NCBI RefSeq assembly: GCF_900111115.1 | Contig: NZ_FOGD01000002.1 | Coordinates: 248,001-312,000, forward strand | DNA from: Giesbergeria anulus | GTDB taxonomy: Bacteria > Pseudomonadota > Gammaproteobacteria > Burkholderiales > Burkholderiaceae_C | Direction of reading: 5' to 3' | Length of the DNA: 64,000 bases | In this document: one piece after another, positions 44,215-53,661 of the stretch | Numbering within the stretch: the stretch's first letter is position 1 | How the letters are laid out: each line of letters starts with the position of its first letter | Made by a program: the position numbers and the translations under genes | Notes under the pieces: model-generated | Seen by the model: the letters and a program-made list of their open reading frames with translations, nothing else | Told to the model about the DNA's origin: nothing | Databases searched by the model: none

Positions 44215-47200
44215 TTAGGGTTGGGTGGGCTGTTCTGGCTGTTGTGGCTGCTCACGCTCAAAGGGCAGCACCAACTCGCGCAAGTCGCGGCGGGTTTCTA
44301 CCAGCACCAGCGGGCCTTCGTCTAGCAGCACCAGCGCCGGGCGTTGGCGCGGCACATGCACAGGACAAGGCTCGGCGGCAATAGCGGCCTGCACGGCAGC
44401 TACTTTGGCAGGGTCAGACTGCACCCATTGCAGCCCCACGCTCTCAGCCAAGGCCTGCATTTCACCCACTGGCAGCACAAAAGGCTGCACTGGCGCTGGG
44501 GCGCTGCTCTGGGCTGGCACCGAGATGGCTGCCGCAGCCACTGGGGTAGCGGCGGCAGGCTCGGCAACTACTGACACAAGCGCTACTGGCACAGGCGCTA
44601 CTGGTGCAGGTGCTGCCACGGGGGCCGCTTCAACATGGTTGGCTGGTGCTACCAACGTGACCACTGCGGGCGTAGCCTCGGCTGCTGCCACCTCTGGCGT
44701 AGCTGGGGCTGGCTCGGCCACAGGCGGCACCGCTACGGCCACAGCAGGGGCTGGAGCAAAGTAGCTGCGGCGCACGGGCGGCTCGGTGCCTTCAGCGCTA
44801 GGAGCTTGGACGGGCAGGTCTTCGCTAGCGCTAGCAGCAGGTGCAGTGGGCTGCTCTTGGCGCTCTTGGCGCTCATCGCGTTCAGCACGCTCGCCACGCT
44901 CTGGGCGCTCACCACGCTGGCGGTCACGACCATAGCGGTCGCGGGAGCGGCGCTCGCGGCGCTCTTCGCTAGCCACAGCAGGTGCGGCGGTAGGTTCAGC
45001 GCGCTCATTGAGTGCCACCTCCGCCCCAGCGGCTGCTGGAGTCAAAGGCTGGCTCAAGTTGGCATCAGCGGTTTCAGTGATGCGCGCATTGCGCTCACGG
45101 CCTTCACCACGGGGGGGACGCTCGCTGCGTTCGCGGCGTGGTTGCTCACTGCGTTCACCACGGTCGGCGCGTTCGCTGCGTTCGCTATTGCGGGGTGGGC
45201 GTTCGTTGCGCGGCTCGTTGCCATTGGCCTCGTGGGGCTGCACAGACAGGTTGTGTGCCAGATCGGTGTCTAGGGCTTCGTCGTTGAGCGGGCGGTTGTC
45301 CGCTTCGCGGCCACGGCCTCGGTTGGCATTACGCGGCTCGCGGCGCTCGCTGTCAAAGCGCTGTTCGCGTTCGCTATCGCGTGGTGGGCGGGCCTCACTG
45401 TTGCGCTGGTCGGCACCGCGCTCATTGTTACGCTCTGGGCGCTCATGGCGGCGGGCGCTGTTGCCGTTGCGCTCGGTACGGTCTGTGCGCTCGTAGCGGT
45501 CATTGCGCTCGCCGCGCTCTGCGCCACGGCGTGGGCGGGCCTCGCCGGTGTGGTTGCGTTCGCTGCGCTCGTTGCGGCGGGCCTCGCGGGTGCTGGCCGG
45601 GGTGGGCGCGGGTGCCGCTACGGGGCGGCGGGCCACACGGCCAAAGCCAAACAAGCGCTTGAGCCAAGCAAAGAAGCCGCGCTCTGGGGGAGTGGGTGCT
45701 GGTGCTGGCTCAGGGGCCGGAGCAGCCGCCGGACGACCACCACGGGGAGGGCGGCTTTCGCCTTCGGCGCGGGGAGCCGCTTGCGGTGCGGGCGCATCGG
45801 GCAACACGCCACGAATCAGCGGTGTTTGCTTGTTGGTTGGCTCTTGCGAGCGACGTGTGACGGCGGTGGGGTCTTCAAAGTCTTCGGCCAGCTTGTAGCT
45901 AGGCTCGATACCATCCAAGCGCGGATCGTCGTGCTTGAGGCGCTCCAAACGGTAGTTGGGGGTTTCTAGCGTCTTGTTTGGCACCATCAGCACATTGACG
46001 CGCTGTTTGAGCTCAATTTTAGAAATCTCAGTGCGCTTTTCATTGAGCAAGAAGCTCGCCACCTCAACCGGCACTTGGCAGTGAACGGCGGCGGTGTTGT
46101 CCTTCATGGACTCTTCTTGGATGATGCGCAAAATTTGCAGCGCCGAGCTTTCGGTGTCGCGGATGTGGCCGGAGCCACCGCAACGTGGGCAAGGGATAGA
46201 CGAGCCTTCAGACAAGGCGGGCTTGAGGCGCTGGCGGCTCATTTCCATCAGGCCAAACTTGCTGATGGTGCCAAACTGCACACGGGCGCGGTCTTGACGC
46301 AGTGCGTCGCGCAGGCGGTTTTCGACCTCGCGGCGGTTTTTGCTCTCCTCCATGTCGATGAAGTCGATGACGATCAGGCCGCCCAAGTCGCGCAGACGCA
46401 TCTGGCGAGCCACTTCGTCGGCGGCTTCCAAATTGGTGCGCAGCGCCGTTTCTTCGATGTCGCCGCCCTTGATGGCGCGGGCCGAGTTGACGTCTACGCT
46501 GACCAGCGCTTCGGTGTGGTCAATGACGATGGCTCCGCCGCTGGGCAGTTGCACCGTGCGCGCATAGGCCGATTCAATCTGGTGCTCGATTTGGAAACGC
46601 GAGAACAGTGCGGCATCGTCGCGGTAGCGTTTCACGCGGCTGGCGTGCTCAGGCATGACGTGGGCCATGAACTGCTGTGCCTGCTCGTAAATGTCGTCGG
46701 TGTCGATCAGGATGTCACCGATGTCGGCATTGAAGTAATCGCGGATAGCGCGAATCACCAAGCTCGACTCTTGGTAAATCAGGAAGGCACCCTTGCTCGA
46801 CTTGGCCGCGCCGTCAATGGCGTTCCAGAGTTTGAGCAGGTAGTTCAAGTCCCATTGCAGTTCTGGGGCTGTGCGGCCAATGCCCGCCGTGCGGGCAATG
46901 ATGCTCATACCATTGGGGTAGTCGAGCTGATCCATCGCCTCTTTGAGTTCGGCGCGGTCTTCACCCTCAATGCGGCGCGAGACGCCACCGCCACGGGGGT
47001 TGTTGGGCATCAGCACGACATAGCGACCGGCCAAACTGATAAACGTGGTCAGGGCTGCGCCCTTGTTGCCGCGTTCTTCTTTTTCGACTTGGATCAGCAG
47101 CTCTTGGCCTTCGCGGATGACATCGTTGATGCGCGCTTGGCTGGGCGAGACGCCGGGGGCAAAGTATTGCTTAGAGATTTCTTTGAACGGCAAAAAGCCG

Positions 47201-47394
47201 TGGCGGTCTTCGCCGTAATCGACAAAGCAGGCTTCTAGGCTGGGCTCTACGCGGGTAACGACCGCTTTGTAGATGTTGCCCTTGCGCTGTTCACGCCCTT
47301 CGATTTCGATCTCGTAGTCCAGCAACTTCTGGCCATCAACAATCGCCAGACGACGTTCTTCGGGCTGGGTGGAGTTAATCAGCATCCGCTTCAT
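44215..47394 (-). CDS. rne: Ribonuclease E
   Basis: Essential endoribonuclease and degradosome scaffold. 1059 residues from ATG 47394 (MKRMLINSTQPEE, the canonical start); the frame to 47475 is rejected. S1 domain about 35-125. The catalytic aspartates sit in VSVDVNSARA and IVIDFIDMEES, and the zinc-link Cys pair in CPRCGG. After about residue 510 the protein is a low-complexity scaffold rich in Arg, Glu, Pro and Ala, with repeated SERxER phrases (about 590-850) and a Pro/Ala-Val linker. Divergent from rluC as in E. coli. The long leader suggests autoregulation. Confidence 0.96.
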   Translation of the reverse strand: MKRMLINSTQPEERRLAIVDGQKLLDYEIEIEGREQRKGNIYKAVVTRVEPSLEACFVDYGEDRHGFLPFKEISKQYFAPGVSPSQARINDVIREGQELLIQVEKEERGNKGAALTTFISLAGRYVVLMPNNPRGGGVSRRIEGEDRAELKEAMDQLDYPNGMSIIARTAGIGRTAPELQWDLNYLLKLWNAIDGAAKSSKGAFLIYQESSLVIRAIRDYFNADIGDILIDTDDIYEQAQQFMAHVMPEHASRVKRYRDDAALFSRFQIEHQIESAYARTVQLPSGGAIVIDHTEALVSVDVNSARAIKGGDIEETALRTNLEAADEVARQMRLRDLGGLIVIDFIDMEESKNRREVENRLRDALRQDRARVQFGTISKFGLMEMSRQRLKPALSEGSSIPCPRCGGSGHIRDTESSALQILRIIQEESMKDNTAAVHCQVPVEVASFLLNEKRTEISKIELKQRVNVLMVPNKTLETPNYRLERLKHDDPRLDGIEPSYKLAEDFEDPTAVTRRSQEPTNKQTPLIRGVLPDAPAPQAAPRAEGESRPPRGGRPAAAPAPEPAPAPTPPERGFFAWLKRLFGFGRVARRPVAAPAPTPASTREARRNERSERNHTGEARPRRGAERGERNDRYERTDRTERNGNSARRHERPERNNERGADQRNSEARPPRDSEREQRFDSERREPRNANRGRGREADNRPLNDEALDTDLAHNLSVQPHEANGNEPRNERPPRNSERSERADRGERSEQPRRERSERPPRGEGRERNARITETADANLSQPLTPAAAGAEVALNERAEPTAAPAVASEERRERRSRDRYGRDRQRGERPERGERAERDERQERQEQPTAPAASASEDLPVQAPSAEGTEPPVRRSYFAPAPAVAVAVPPVAEPAPATPEVAAAEATPAVVTLVAPANHVEAAPVAAPAPVAPVPVALVSVVAEPAAATPVAAAAISVPAQSSAPAPVQPFVLPVGEMQALAESVGLQWVQSDPAKVAAVQAAIAAEPCPVHVPRQRPALVLLDEGPLVLVETRRDLRELVLPFEREQPQQPEQPTQP

Positions 47395-47980
47395 GATGCG
47401 TTTCCTTTTTTTCTGCTGGGCAGCGCAGCACACCAACCTCAATGCTGGGTTGCTGCAGCCCGTGATTCCAAACAAACAACAGGCCCAATACGGGCCAACG
47501 ATGCCTGGACTGACGCCTTGAAACGAAGGGAATTGCCGGGTATGCCAAAGGCCGCTGGGCTGTAGGTTAGCTCAGCGGGGGAGGCAAGGGCGCGTGGATG
47601 GGAGCGGGCCTGAGAATCTGTAGCTTTGCCATTGCAACAATGGCTGCTGGCGCAGGCAGGATGGGTACTGGCAGGCTGTTGTGTGCCCATAGCGGTGGCA
47701 CGAGCCACCGCCCCAAGGTCTGTAACAACATCGCCAGCATCAACATGTTCGCTTTGATCCGCTGGCAGTTGCACCCCCGTGGGGTGAACTGCCAGATGGG
47801 GTATTCCGTATCTGTATTTCAATTGCGTCAGCCTGCCGTGCATCATGCGGGCCAAGGCAGGCGACGGGCCTGCGATTCTTGCGTGCATGACACCCGCTGG
47901 CATCGACCGGCCTGCGCGCGGGGAAATGGCCGTGTGGACTAAACTCCAGACGAATCAACCACTGACAAAACGCTGCGCAG
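47395..47980. promoter_or_regulatory. Structured rne/rluC intergenic region
   Basis: The 586-bp gap between divergent rne and rluC holds no gene that I can support. It contains a perfect hairpin GCGGTGGC-ACGA-GCCACCGC (47692-47711) and a longer one, CTGGCAGTT...CACCCC/GGGGTG...AACTGCCAG (47762-47795). In E. coli a long structured rne leader lets RNase E cleave its own mRNA; the same logic is likely here. Promoter boxes could not be assigned. Confidence 0.5.
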
Positions 47981-49033
47981 GTGAACCAGATTATAGGCGG
48001 CAAAACCCCGCAACCCCGGCATATTGCCACCCCCTCCCAGAGCCCTGCTGGCGCTGCTGGCACGCAAGCTGTGCGCTTGCTGCTGGTCGATGCCGACTCC
48101 AGCGGCCAGCGGCTCGACAACTTTTTGATGCGCCACCTCAAGGGGGTGCCCAAAACCCATGTGTATCGCATCATCCGCAGTGGCGAGGTGCGTATCAACA
48201 AGGGCCGCGCCAGCGCTGACACCCGTGTGCAAGAGGGCGACAGCGTGCGTCTGCCGCCGGTGCGTGTGTCAGAAAAAATGGCCGACAAGGCGGCGCATCC
48301 AGCGCCAGCGCGCGAGTTTCCGCTGCTGCACGAGGATGAGCACGTCATCGCCATCGACAAGCCTGCCGGTGTGGCCGTGCATGGTGGCAGTGGTGTGAGT
48401 TTTGGCGTGATTGAACAATTGCGCCAAGCACGGCCCCAAGCCAAATTTTTGGAGCTGGTGCATCGCCTTGACCGCGAGACCTCCGGCATCTTGCTGGTAG
48501 CCAAAAAGCGCAGTGCGCTGGTGCATCTGCAAGACCAATTTCGCGAACGCGAAACCGGCAAGACCTATCTGGCATTGGTGCAGGGCACTTGGCCTGCCAA
48601 GCTCAAGGTGATTGACACGCCACTGCACAAATACCTGCTGCCCGATGGCGAGCGCCGCGTGCGCGTGACCACCCCAGACGACCCAGACGGCATGCGCTCG
48701 ATCACGCTGGTCAAGGTGCGGGCTACGGCGGCGGCCCGGCCTGTGCAGGGCTTGCCCGCCATGAGCCTGTTAGAAGTGACCATTAAGACGGGGCGCACGC
48801 ACCAAATTCGCGTCCATTTGGCATCGCAAGGCCACCCGATTGCAGGGGACGATAAATATGGTGATTTTGACCTAAACAAGCGCCTGCAAAAAGTGGGCTT
48901 GAAACGCATGTTTCTGCACGCTTGGCGCTTGCAGTTTACCCACCCGGCCAGCAGTGAGCGCCTGCAACTGTTGGCGGAGTTGCCACCGGAGTTGCTGGCT
49001 TTTGCGCCAACGTCAACGTCAACGTCAACGTAA
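47981..49033 (+). CDS. rluC: 23S rRNA pseudouridine synthase RluC
   Basis: Modifies uridines in 23S rRNA (positions 955, 2504 and 2580 in E. coli). 350 residues from GTG 47981. S4 domain about 40-95 (RLDNFLMRHLKGVP). Synthase domain about 115-320, with catalytic Asp in VHRLDRETSG (about 166) and the conserved TGRTHQIRVHLA (about 272). The C-terminus ends in a TSTSTST run encoded by tandem ACGTCA units. It is divergent from rne. The 90-bp region to the convergent accD stop holds an imperfect hairpin at 49050-49076. Confidence 0.95.
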   Translation: MNQIIGGKTPQPRHIATPSQSPAGAAGTQAVRLLLVDADSSGQRLDNFLMRHLKGVPKTHVYRIIRSGEVRINKGRASADTRVQEGDSVRLPPVRVSEKMADKAAHPAPAREFPLLHEDEHVIAIDKPAGVAVHGGSGVSFGVIEQLRQARPQAKFLELVHRLDRETSGILLVAKKRSALVHLQDQFRERETGKTYLALVQGTWPAKLKVIDTPLHKYLLPDGERRVRVTTPDDPDGMRSITLVKVRATAAARPVQGLPAMSLLEVTIKTGRTHQIRVHLASQGHPIAGDDKYGDFDLNKRLQKVGLKRMFLHAWRLQFTHPASSERLQLLAELPPELLAFAPTSTSTST

Positions 49034-49123
49034 ACGTAAACCAAGACAGCATCACCCGGCACTAGGCGGGTGGATGCCACAGGCCCAACCGCCTGACCTT
49101 AAAAGCAGGTAAGGGGTGGTGCC

Positions 49124-49996
49124 TTATGCCACTGCGTCTGCTGGCAGCCGCTGCAACATGGCCAAGCTGCTGGCAATGGTGGCGCGCAAATCACGACGGT
49201 CGCAAATCAGATCGACAGCGCCCTTTTCTAGCAAAAACTCGGCGCGCTGGAAACCTGCGGGCAAAGTCACGCGCACGGTAGATTCAATCACGCGTGGGCC
49301 AGCAAAGCCGATCAGGGCTTTGGGTTCGGCAATGACCAAATCCCCGACAAAGGCAAAGCCAGCACTGACACCGCCCATCGTCGGGTCAGTAAGCACGCTG
49401 ATATAGGGCAGGCCCTTTTTAGCCAGCCGGGTCAGGGCCGCATTGGTCTTGGCCATCTGCATCAGCGACAGCAGCCCCTCTTGCATCCGGGCCCCCCCGG
49501 TGGCAGTAAAGCAAATAAACGGCACTTTTTGCTCAATCGCGGTTTCGACGCCGCGCACAAAGCGCTCACCGACCACACTGCCCATGCTGCCGCCCATGAA
49601 CTCAAACTCAAAGCAGGCTACGACCACATTGATGCTTTGCACGGCACCGCCAAACACCACCAAGGCATCGGTCTCGCCGGTGCTTTCTAAGGCTTCTTTG
49701 AGGCGTTCGGGGTATTTGCGGCTGTCTTTGAACTTGAGCGCATCCACCGGAATGACTTCTTGGCCGATCTCATAGCGGCCTTCGGGGTCTAAAAAGGCAT
49801 CGAGCCGCGCCCGCGCACCAATGCGGTGGTGATGCTTGCACTGCGGGCAAACACACTGGTTGTGCTCTAAGTCGGTTTTGTACAGCACCGCATCACAGCT
49901 GGGGCACTTGATCCACAGCCCTTCGGGCATCTGGCGGCGCTCGGTGGGGTTGGTGGGCTGGATGCGCGAAGGCAGAAGTTTTTCTAACCAAGACAT
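49124..49996 (-). CDS. accD: Acetyl-CoA carboxylase carboxyltransferase subunit beta
   Basis: Transfers the carboxyl group from biotin to acetyl-CoA in fatty-acid synthesis. 290 residues. The N-terminal four-Cys zinc ribbon is visible ([20 protein letters not shown] then PQC, about 34-60). The crotonase-like core has family phrases [17 protein letters not shown] and [21 protein letters not shown], and [17 protein letters not shown]. It is the last gene of the asd-fimV-truA-trpFBA-accD block, 17 bp after trpA. Confidence 0.97.
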   Translation of the reverse strand: MSWLEKLLPSRIQPTNPTERRQMPEGLWIKCPSCDAVLYKTDLEHNQCVCPQCKHHHRIGARARLDAFLDPEGRYEIGQEVIPVDALKFKDSRKYPERLKEALESTGETDALVVFGGAVQSINVVVACFEFEFMGGSMGSVVGERFVRGVETAIEQKVPFICFTATGGARMQEGLLSLMQMAKTNAALTRLAKKGLPYISVLTDPTMGGVSAGFAFVGDLVIAEPKALIGFAGPRVIESTVRVTLPAGFQRAEFLLEKGAVDLICDRRDLRATIASSLAMLQRLPADAVA

Positions 49997-50013
49997 GGTT
50001 GCTTCCTTGGGGT

Positions 50014-50823
50014 TTAAGCGTCAAGGGCTTTGCGGATACCACGCATAAAGTCGATGATGATGGGTACGACTTTTTCGTAGGGCTGGTTTTCTAGCAACTG
50101 GATGATGCGCGTGCCAATCACCACGGCATCGGCCACCCTGCCAATGGCTTGGGCGGTGGCAGCATCACGGATGCCAAAGCCCACCCCGACGGGGATTTTC
50201 ACATGCTCACGGATGCGTGGCAGCATGGCCTCCACCGCCGCAGTATCCAGCGCTGCTGACCCCGTGACGCCTTTGAGCGACACATAGTAGACATAGCCGC
50301 TGGCCACCCGTGCCACTTGGGCCATGCGCTCAGGGGTAGAGGTGGGAGCCAACAGGAAGATCAAATCCATGTTGTTGGCACGCAACTGGGCGGCAAACGC
50401 CTCGCATTCTTCAGGCGGATAGTCAACAATGAGGACGCCATCCACCCCCGCAGCAGCCGCATCGCGCACAAAGGCACCTTCGCCGTGGAGTTGGTCGTAG
50501 CGCTCTACCGGGTTAGCGTAGCCCATCAACACCACCGGGGTAGTGCGGTTGCGTTTGCGAAATTCGCGCACATGGCCCAGCACCTGCACCATACCCACGC
50601 CCAAAGCCAGCGCTTTTTCTCCGGCTTTTTGGATCACTGGGCCATCGGCCATCGGGTCAGAAAAGGGCACGCCCAGTTCAATCACATCGGCCCCAGACTC
50701 AACCATGGCGTGCATCAGTGCCGGGGTGATGTCGGCAAACGGGAAGCCTGCCGTAACGTAAGGAATCAGGGCCTTGCGGCCCTTGGCTTTCAATTGTTCA
50801 AACGTGGTTTGGATACGGCTCAT
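50014..50823 (-). CDS. trpA: Tryptophan synthase alpha subunit
   Basis: Cleaves indole-3-glycerol phosphate to indole and glyceraldehyde-3-phosphate. 269 residues. Catalytic Glu and Asp lie in [16 protein letters not shown] (about 48-63). Phosphate-binding phrases [15 protein letters not shown] and GVTGSAALD are present. The start codon overlaps the trpB stop by one base (TAATG), indicating translational coupling for equal subunit amounts. Confidence 0.97.
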   Translation of the reverse strand: MSRIQTTFEQLKAKGRKALIPYVTAGFPFADITPALMHAMVESGADVIELGVPFSDPMADGPVIQKAGEKALALGVGMVQVLGHVREFRKRNRTTPVVLMGYANPVERYDQLHGEGAFVRDAAAAGVDGVLIVDYPPEECEAFAAQLRANNMDLIFLLAPTSTPERMAQVARVASGYVYYVSLKGVTGSAALDTAAVEAMLPRIREHVKIPVGVGFGIRDAATAQAIGRVADAVVIGTRIIQLLENQPYEKVVPIIIDFMRGIRKALDA

Positions 50824-52091
50824 TACTTGCTTTCTCCGCCCTTGACGCTCAGGCCGCGCATGGAGGGGCGGTCGTAAAAATCTTCTCCGGACAGGTCGGC
50901 CACGGTGCCAATGTCTTTGTCGCCCCGGCCCGACAGATTGACCAAAATGGATTGGTCAGGGCGCATGGTTTTAGCCAGCTTCATGGCATAGGCAAAGGCG
51001 TGGCTAGACTCTAGTGCCGGAATGATGCCTTCGGTGCGGCAGAGGTAGTGGAAAGCGGCCAGCGCTTCTTTGTCGGTAATGCCCACATATTCGGCGCGGC
51101 CCAGTTCTTGCAACCAAGCATGCTCTGGCCCGACGCCGGGGTAATCCAGCCCAGCGCTGATGCTGTGCGTTTCCATGATCTGGCCGTTGTCATCTTGCAA
51201 GATGAAGGTGCGGTTGCCATGCAGCACGCCAGAGCTGCCTTTTTGCAGCGAGGCCGAGTGCTTGGCCGTATCCAGTCCCTCACCGGCAGCTTCTACGCCA
51301 ATCAGGCGGGTCTTTTCATAAGGGATGTAGGGGTGGAAAATACCCATCGCATTGCTGCCACCACCCACACAGGCCACCACCACATCGGGCTGCTCGGCGG
51401 CCATCTTTTGCTCGGCGAGCATGGCGGGCATTTGTGTCAGGCATTCGGTGCCGATCACGCTTTGGAAATCGCGCACCATCATCGGGTAGGGGTGTGGCCC
51501 AGCCACGGTGCCAATGATGTAGAAGGTGTTGTCTACATTGGCTACCCAGTCGCGCATAGCCTCGTTCAGGGCATCTTTGAGGGTTTTACTGCCCGACTCT
51601 ACTGGCACCACGGTAGCGCCTAGCAGCTTCATGCGAAACACATTGGGGCTTTGGCGTTTGACGTCTTCAGCACCCATATAGACGATGCACTCTAGGCCAT
51701 AGCGGGCGCAAATGGTGGCAGTAGCTACGCCGTGCTGACCGGCACCGGTCTCGGCAATGATGCGCGGCTTGCCCATGCGCTTGGCCAGCATGGCCTGCCC
51801 AATCACGTTGTTGATTTTGTGCGCGCCAGTGTGGTTCAAATCTTCACGCTTGAGGAAGATTTGCGCTCCGCCCATTTCTTGGCTGGTGCGGGCCGCGTGG
51901 TACACCGGGGAGGGCCGCCCGACGAAGTGGGCCAATTCGTAGTTGAATTCAGCCACAAACTGCGGGTCGTGCTGGTAGCGGGCATAGGCCTCGCGCAACT
52001 CTTGCAGCGCAAAGGTCAGGGTTTCGCTGGCAAAGCTGCCACCGTAACGGCCAAAGTGGCCAGAAGCATCAGGGTACTGGTAGGAAGCCAT
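50823..52091 (-). CDS. trpB: Tryptophan synthase beta subunit
   Basis: PLP enzyme that joins indole and serine. 422 residues from ATG 52091 ([18 protein letters not shown]); the open frame extends to 52265, but that part overlaps trpF and is not conserved. The PLP lysine lies in [10 protein letters not shown] (about 95) and the phosphate loop in [10 protein letters not shown]. Its start overlaps the trpF coding end by 23 bp. Confidence 0.97.
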   Translation of the reverse strand: MASYQYPDASGHFGRYGGSFASETLTFALQELREAYARYQHDPQFVAEFNYELAHFVGRPSPVYHAARTSQEMGGAQIFLKREDLNHTGAHKINNVIGQAMLAKRMGKPRIIAETGAGQHGVATATICARYGLECIVYMGAEDVKRQSPNVFRMKLLGATVVPVESGSKTLKDALNEAMRDWVANVDNTFYIIGTVAGPHPYPMMVRDFQSVIGTECLTQMPAMLAEQKMAAEQPDVVVACVGGGSNAMGIFHPYIPYEKTRLIGVEAAGEGLDTAKHSASLQKGSSGVLHGNRTFILQDDNGQIMETHSISAGLDYPGVGPEHAWLQELGRAEYVGITDKEALAAFHYLCRTEGIIPALESSHAFAYAMKLAKTMRPDQSILVNLSGRGDKDIGTVADLSGEDFYDRPSMRGLSVKGGESK

Positions 52092-52818
52092 GAGAGGTAT
52101 TTGCAAGTTGGGCATCGGCTGCACGCACGGCAGCGACGAAGCGATAAATCTTGTTGGCGTCTTTGACGCCCCGCAGGGGTTTGCCATCGGGGCCGTCTTG
52201 TTCGACGCCGGAGCTGACATCAACGGCCAGCGTTTTGCAACGCGGGCGCACCTGCACGATGCCATCGCTCACGTTTGCAGGCGTAAGTCCACCAGACAAG
52301 ACGAGGTGAGCGTTGACGCTTGGAGGAAGGAGTGACCAATTGAATACCTTGCCGCCACCGCCGTAGCCGTCCACATGGGCGTCGAGCAAAATGGCCTGCG
52401 CTGGGGAATAGGAAGCTGCGTATTTTACGAGGTCAAACTGTGCCGCGTCATCGCCTAAGGGTATTCTGGCGGCACGAACAAAGGGCCTAGCACCATTGGC
52501 GGTGGCGGCCATGCAATCTGCCAACGATTCATCGCCATGAAATTGGGCCGTGGCCCCCGCGATGTGGGCACAAGCAGCCTGCACCTGCGCCGCAGACTCA
52601 TTGACAAACAACAGCACTGGGGTGACAAAAGGCGGCAGGCGCTGGGCCAGTTGTGCAGCACGTTGCACGGTCACGGCTCGCGGGCTGGGTGCATAAAGCA
52701 CAAAACCAATGGCATCGACGCCAGCGGCCACAGCGGCATCTACATCCTGCTCGCGCGTCAGGCCACAAATTTTGATACGGGTGCGGTGCAGCGCAGCGCG
52801 AGAAGCAGACAAAGTCAT
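52069..52818 (-). CDS. trpF: Phosphoribosylanthranilate isomerase
   Basis: Amadori rearrangement step of tryptophan synthesis. 249 residues from ATG 52818; the longer frame to 52992 overlaps truA and is rejected. Catalytic Cys in [12 protein letters not shown] (about 14-25) and catalytic Asp in [13 protein letters not shown] (about 151). [12 protein letters not shown] and [10 protein letters not shown] form the phosphate-binding loops. The C-terminal tail extends about 25 residues past the usual end and runs into trpB. Confidence 0.96.
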   Translation of the reverse strand: MTLSASRAALHRTRIKICGLTREQDVDAAVAAGVDAIGFVLYAPSPRAVTVQRAAQLAQRLPPFVTPVLLFVNESAAQVQAACAHIAGATAQFHGDESLADCMAATANGARPFVRAARIPLGDDAAQFDLVKYAASYSPAQAILLDAHVDGYGGGGKVFNWSLLPPSVNAHLVLSGGLTPANVSDGIVQVRPRCKTLAVDVSSGVEQDGPDGKPLRGVKDANKIYRFVAAVRAADAQLANTSHGFLPVP

Positions 52819-52828
52819 GGTGGCGCGA

Positions 52829-53647
52829 TCAGGGAAGCCAATCAAAGGCGGGGGTGCGTTCTGGCAGGCCCCACACTGGGTCGTACACCGGCCCCAAAAA
52901 ATACAGCCCATCGGCGGCAAAGGTGGGGGCCGCCACTTTGCGCGAGCGCGCCTGCAATACCTCACTGACCCAATGGGCGGGTTGGGTGCCACGCCCCACG
53001 GCCACCAAGCAGCCCATGAGGTTGCGGATCATGTGGTGCAAAAAGGCGTTGGCCTCGAACTCAAAACGCCAGTAGCACACCGGAATGCCCATGCCAGTGC
53101 GCCCGGCACCCATGAGCTGCTGGCTGATGTCAAGGCGGCGCAGGGTTTTCACCGGCGACAGCGCCTGACAAGCCGCTGCCCGAAACGAGCTGAAATCATG
53201 CTCTCCCAGCAACTGGGCGGCAGCTGCGCGCATGGCATCGCCATCCAAGGCATCAAACACCCAGCCCACGCGCCCAGCCTCGACACTGGGACGCACGGGC
53301 GACTGCAACAGCACATAGGCGTAACGCCGTGCTGTGGCACAGGCGCGGGCATGGAAAGCATCGGGCACGGCGTGCGCCCATTGCACGGCAATATCTGGTG
53401 GCAAAAAGGCATTACTGCCACGCACCCAAGAGGCGGTAGAGCGCTGCACGGGCGCATCAAAATGCACCACCTGCATCAACCCATGCACCCCGGCATCAGT
53501 GCGCCCAGCGCACAAAGTATGCACCGGCTGCGTCGCCAAGCGACTGAGCGCGGCCTCCAGCCGATCTTGCACTGTTTGCCCCGAAGACTGGCTTTGCCAG
53601 CCTTGATAGGCCTGACCGTTGTAGCTGACCCCTAGGGCCATTCGCAT
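52829..53647 (-). CDS. truA: tRNA pseudouridine(38-40) synthase TruA
   Basis: Makes pseudouridine at positions 38-40 of tRNA anticodon arms. About 272 residues from ATG 53647; a GTG at 53656 is an alternative. The catalytic Asp is in CAGRTDAGVHG (about 49-59). Family phrases NAFLHHMIRNLMGCLVAVGRG and AAPTFAADGLYF are present. It starts about 15 bp after the fimV stop. No clear ribosome site, which suggests coupling to fimV translation. Confidence 0.95.
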   Translation of the reverse strand: MRMALGVSYNGQAYQGWQSQSSGQTVQDRLEAALSRLATQPVHTLCAGRTDAGVHGLMQVVHFDAPVQRSTASWVRGSNAFLPPDIAVQWAHAVPDAFHARACATARRYAYVLLQSPVRPSVEAGRVGWVFDALDGDAMRAAAAQLLGEHDFSSFRAAACQALSPVKTLRRLDISQQLMGAGRTGMGIPVCYWRFEFEANAFLHHMIRNLMGCLVAVGRGTQPAHWVSEVLQARSRKVAAPTFAADGLYFLGPVYDPVWGLPERTPAFDWLP

Positions 53648-53661
53648 ACCAGGCACGACTT

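Noticed and set aside
46075-47238. Plus-strand open frame (387 codons) opposite rne
   Set aside because: The minus-strand frame is clearly RNase E with catalytic residues, so the opposite frame is a shadow.
47439-47903. Minus-strand 154-codon frame between rne and rluC
   Set aside because: No ribosome site or recognisable domain; it overlaps the structured leader.
52092-52265. N-terminal extension of TrpB
   Set aside because: It overlaps trpF and reads as low-similarity sequence; the canonical start MASYQYPD is at 52091.
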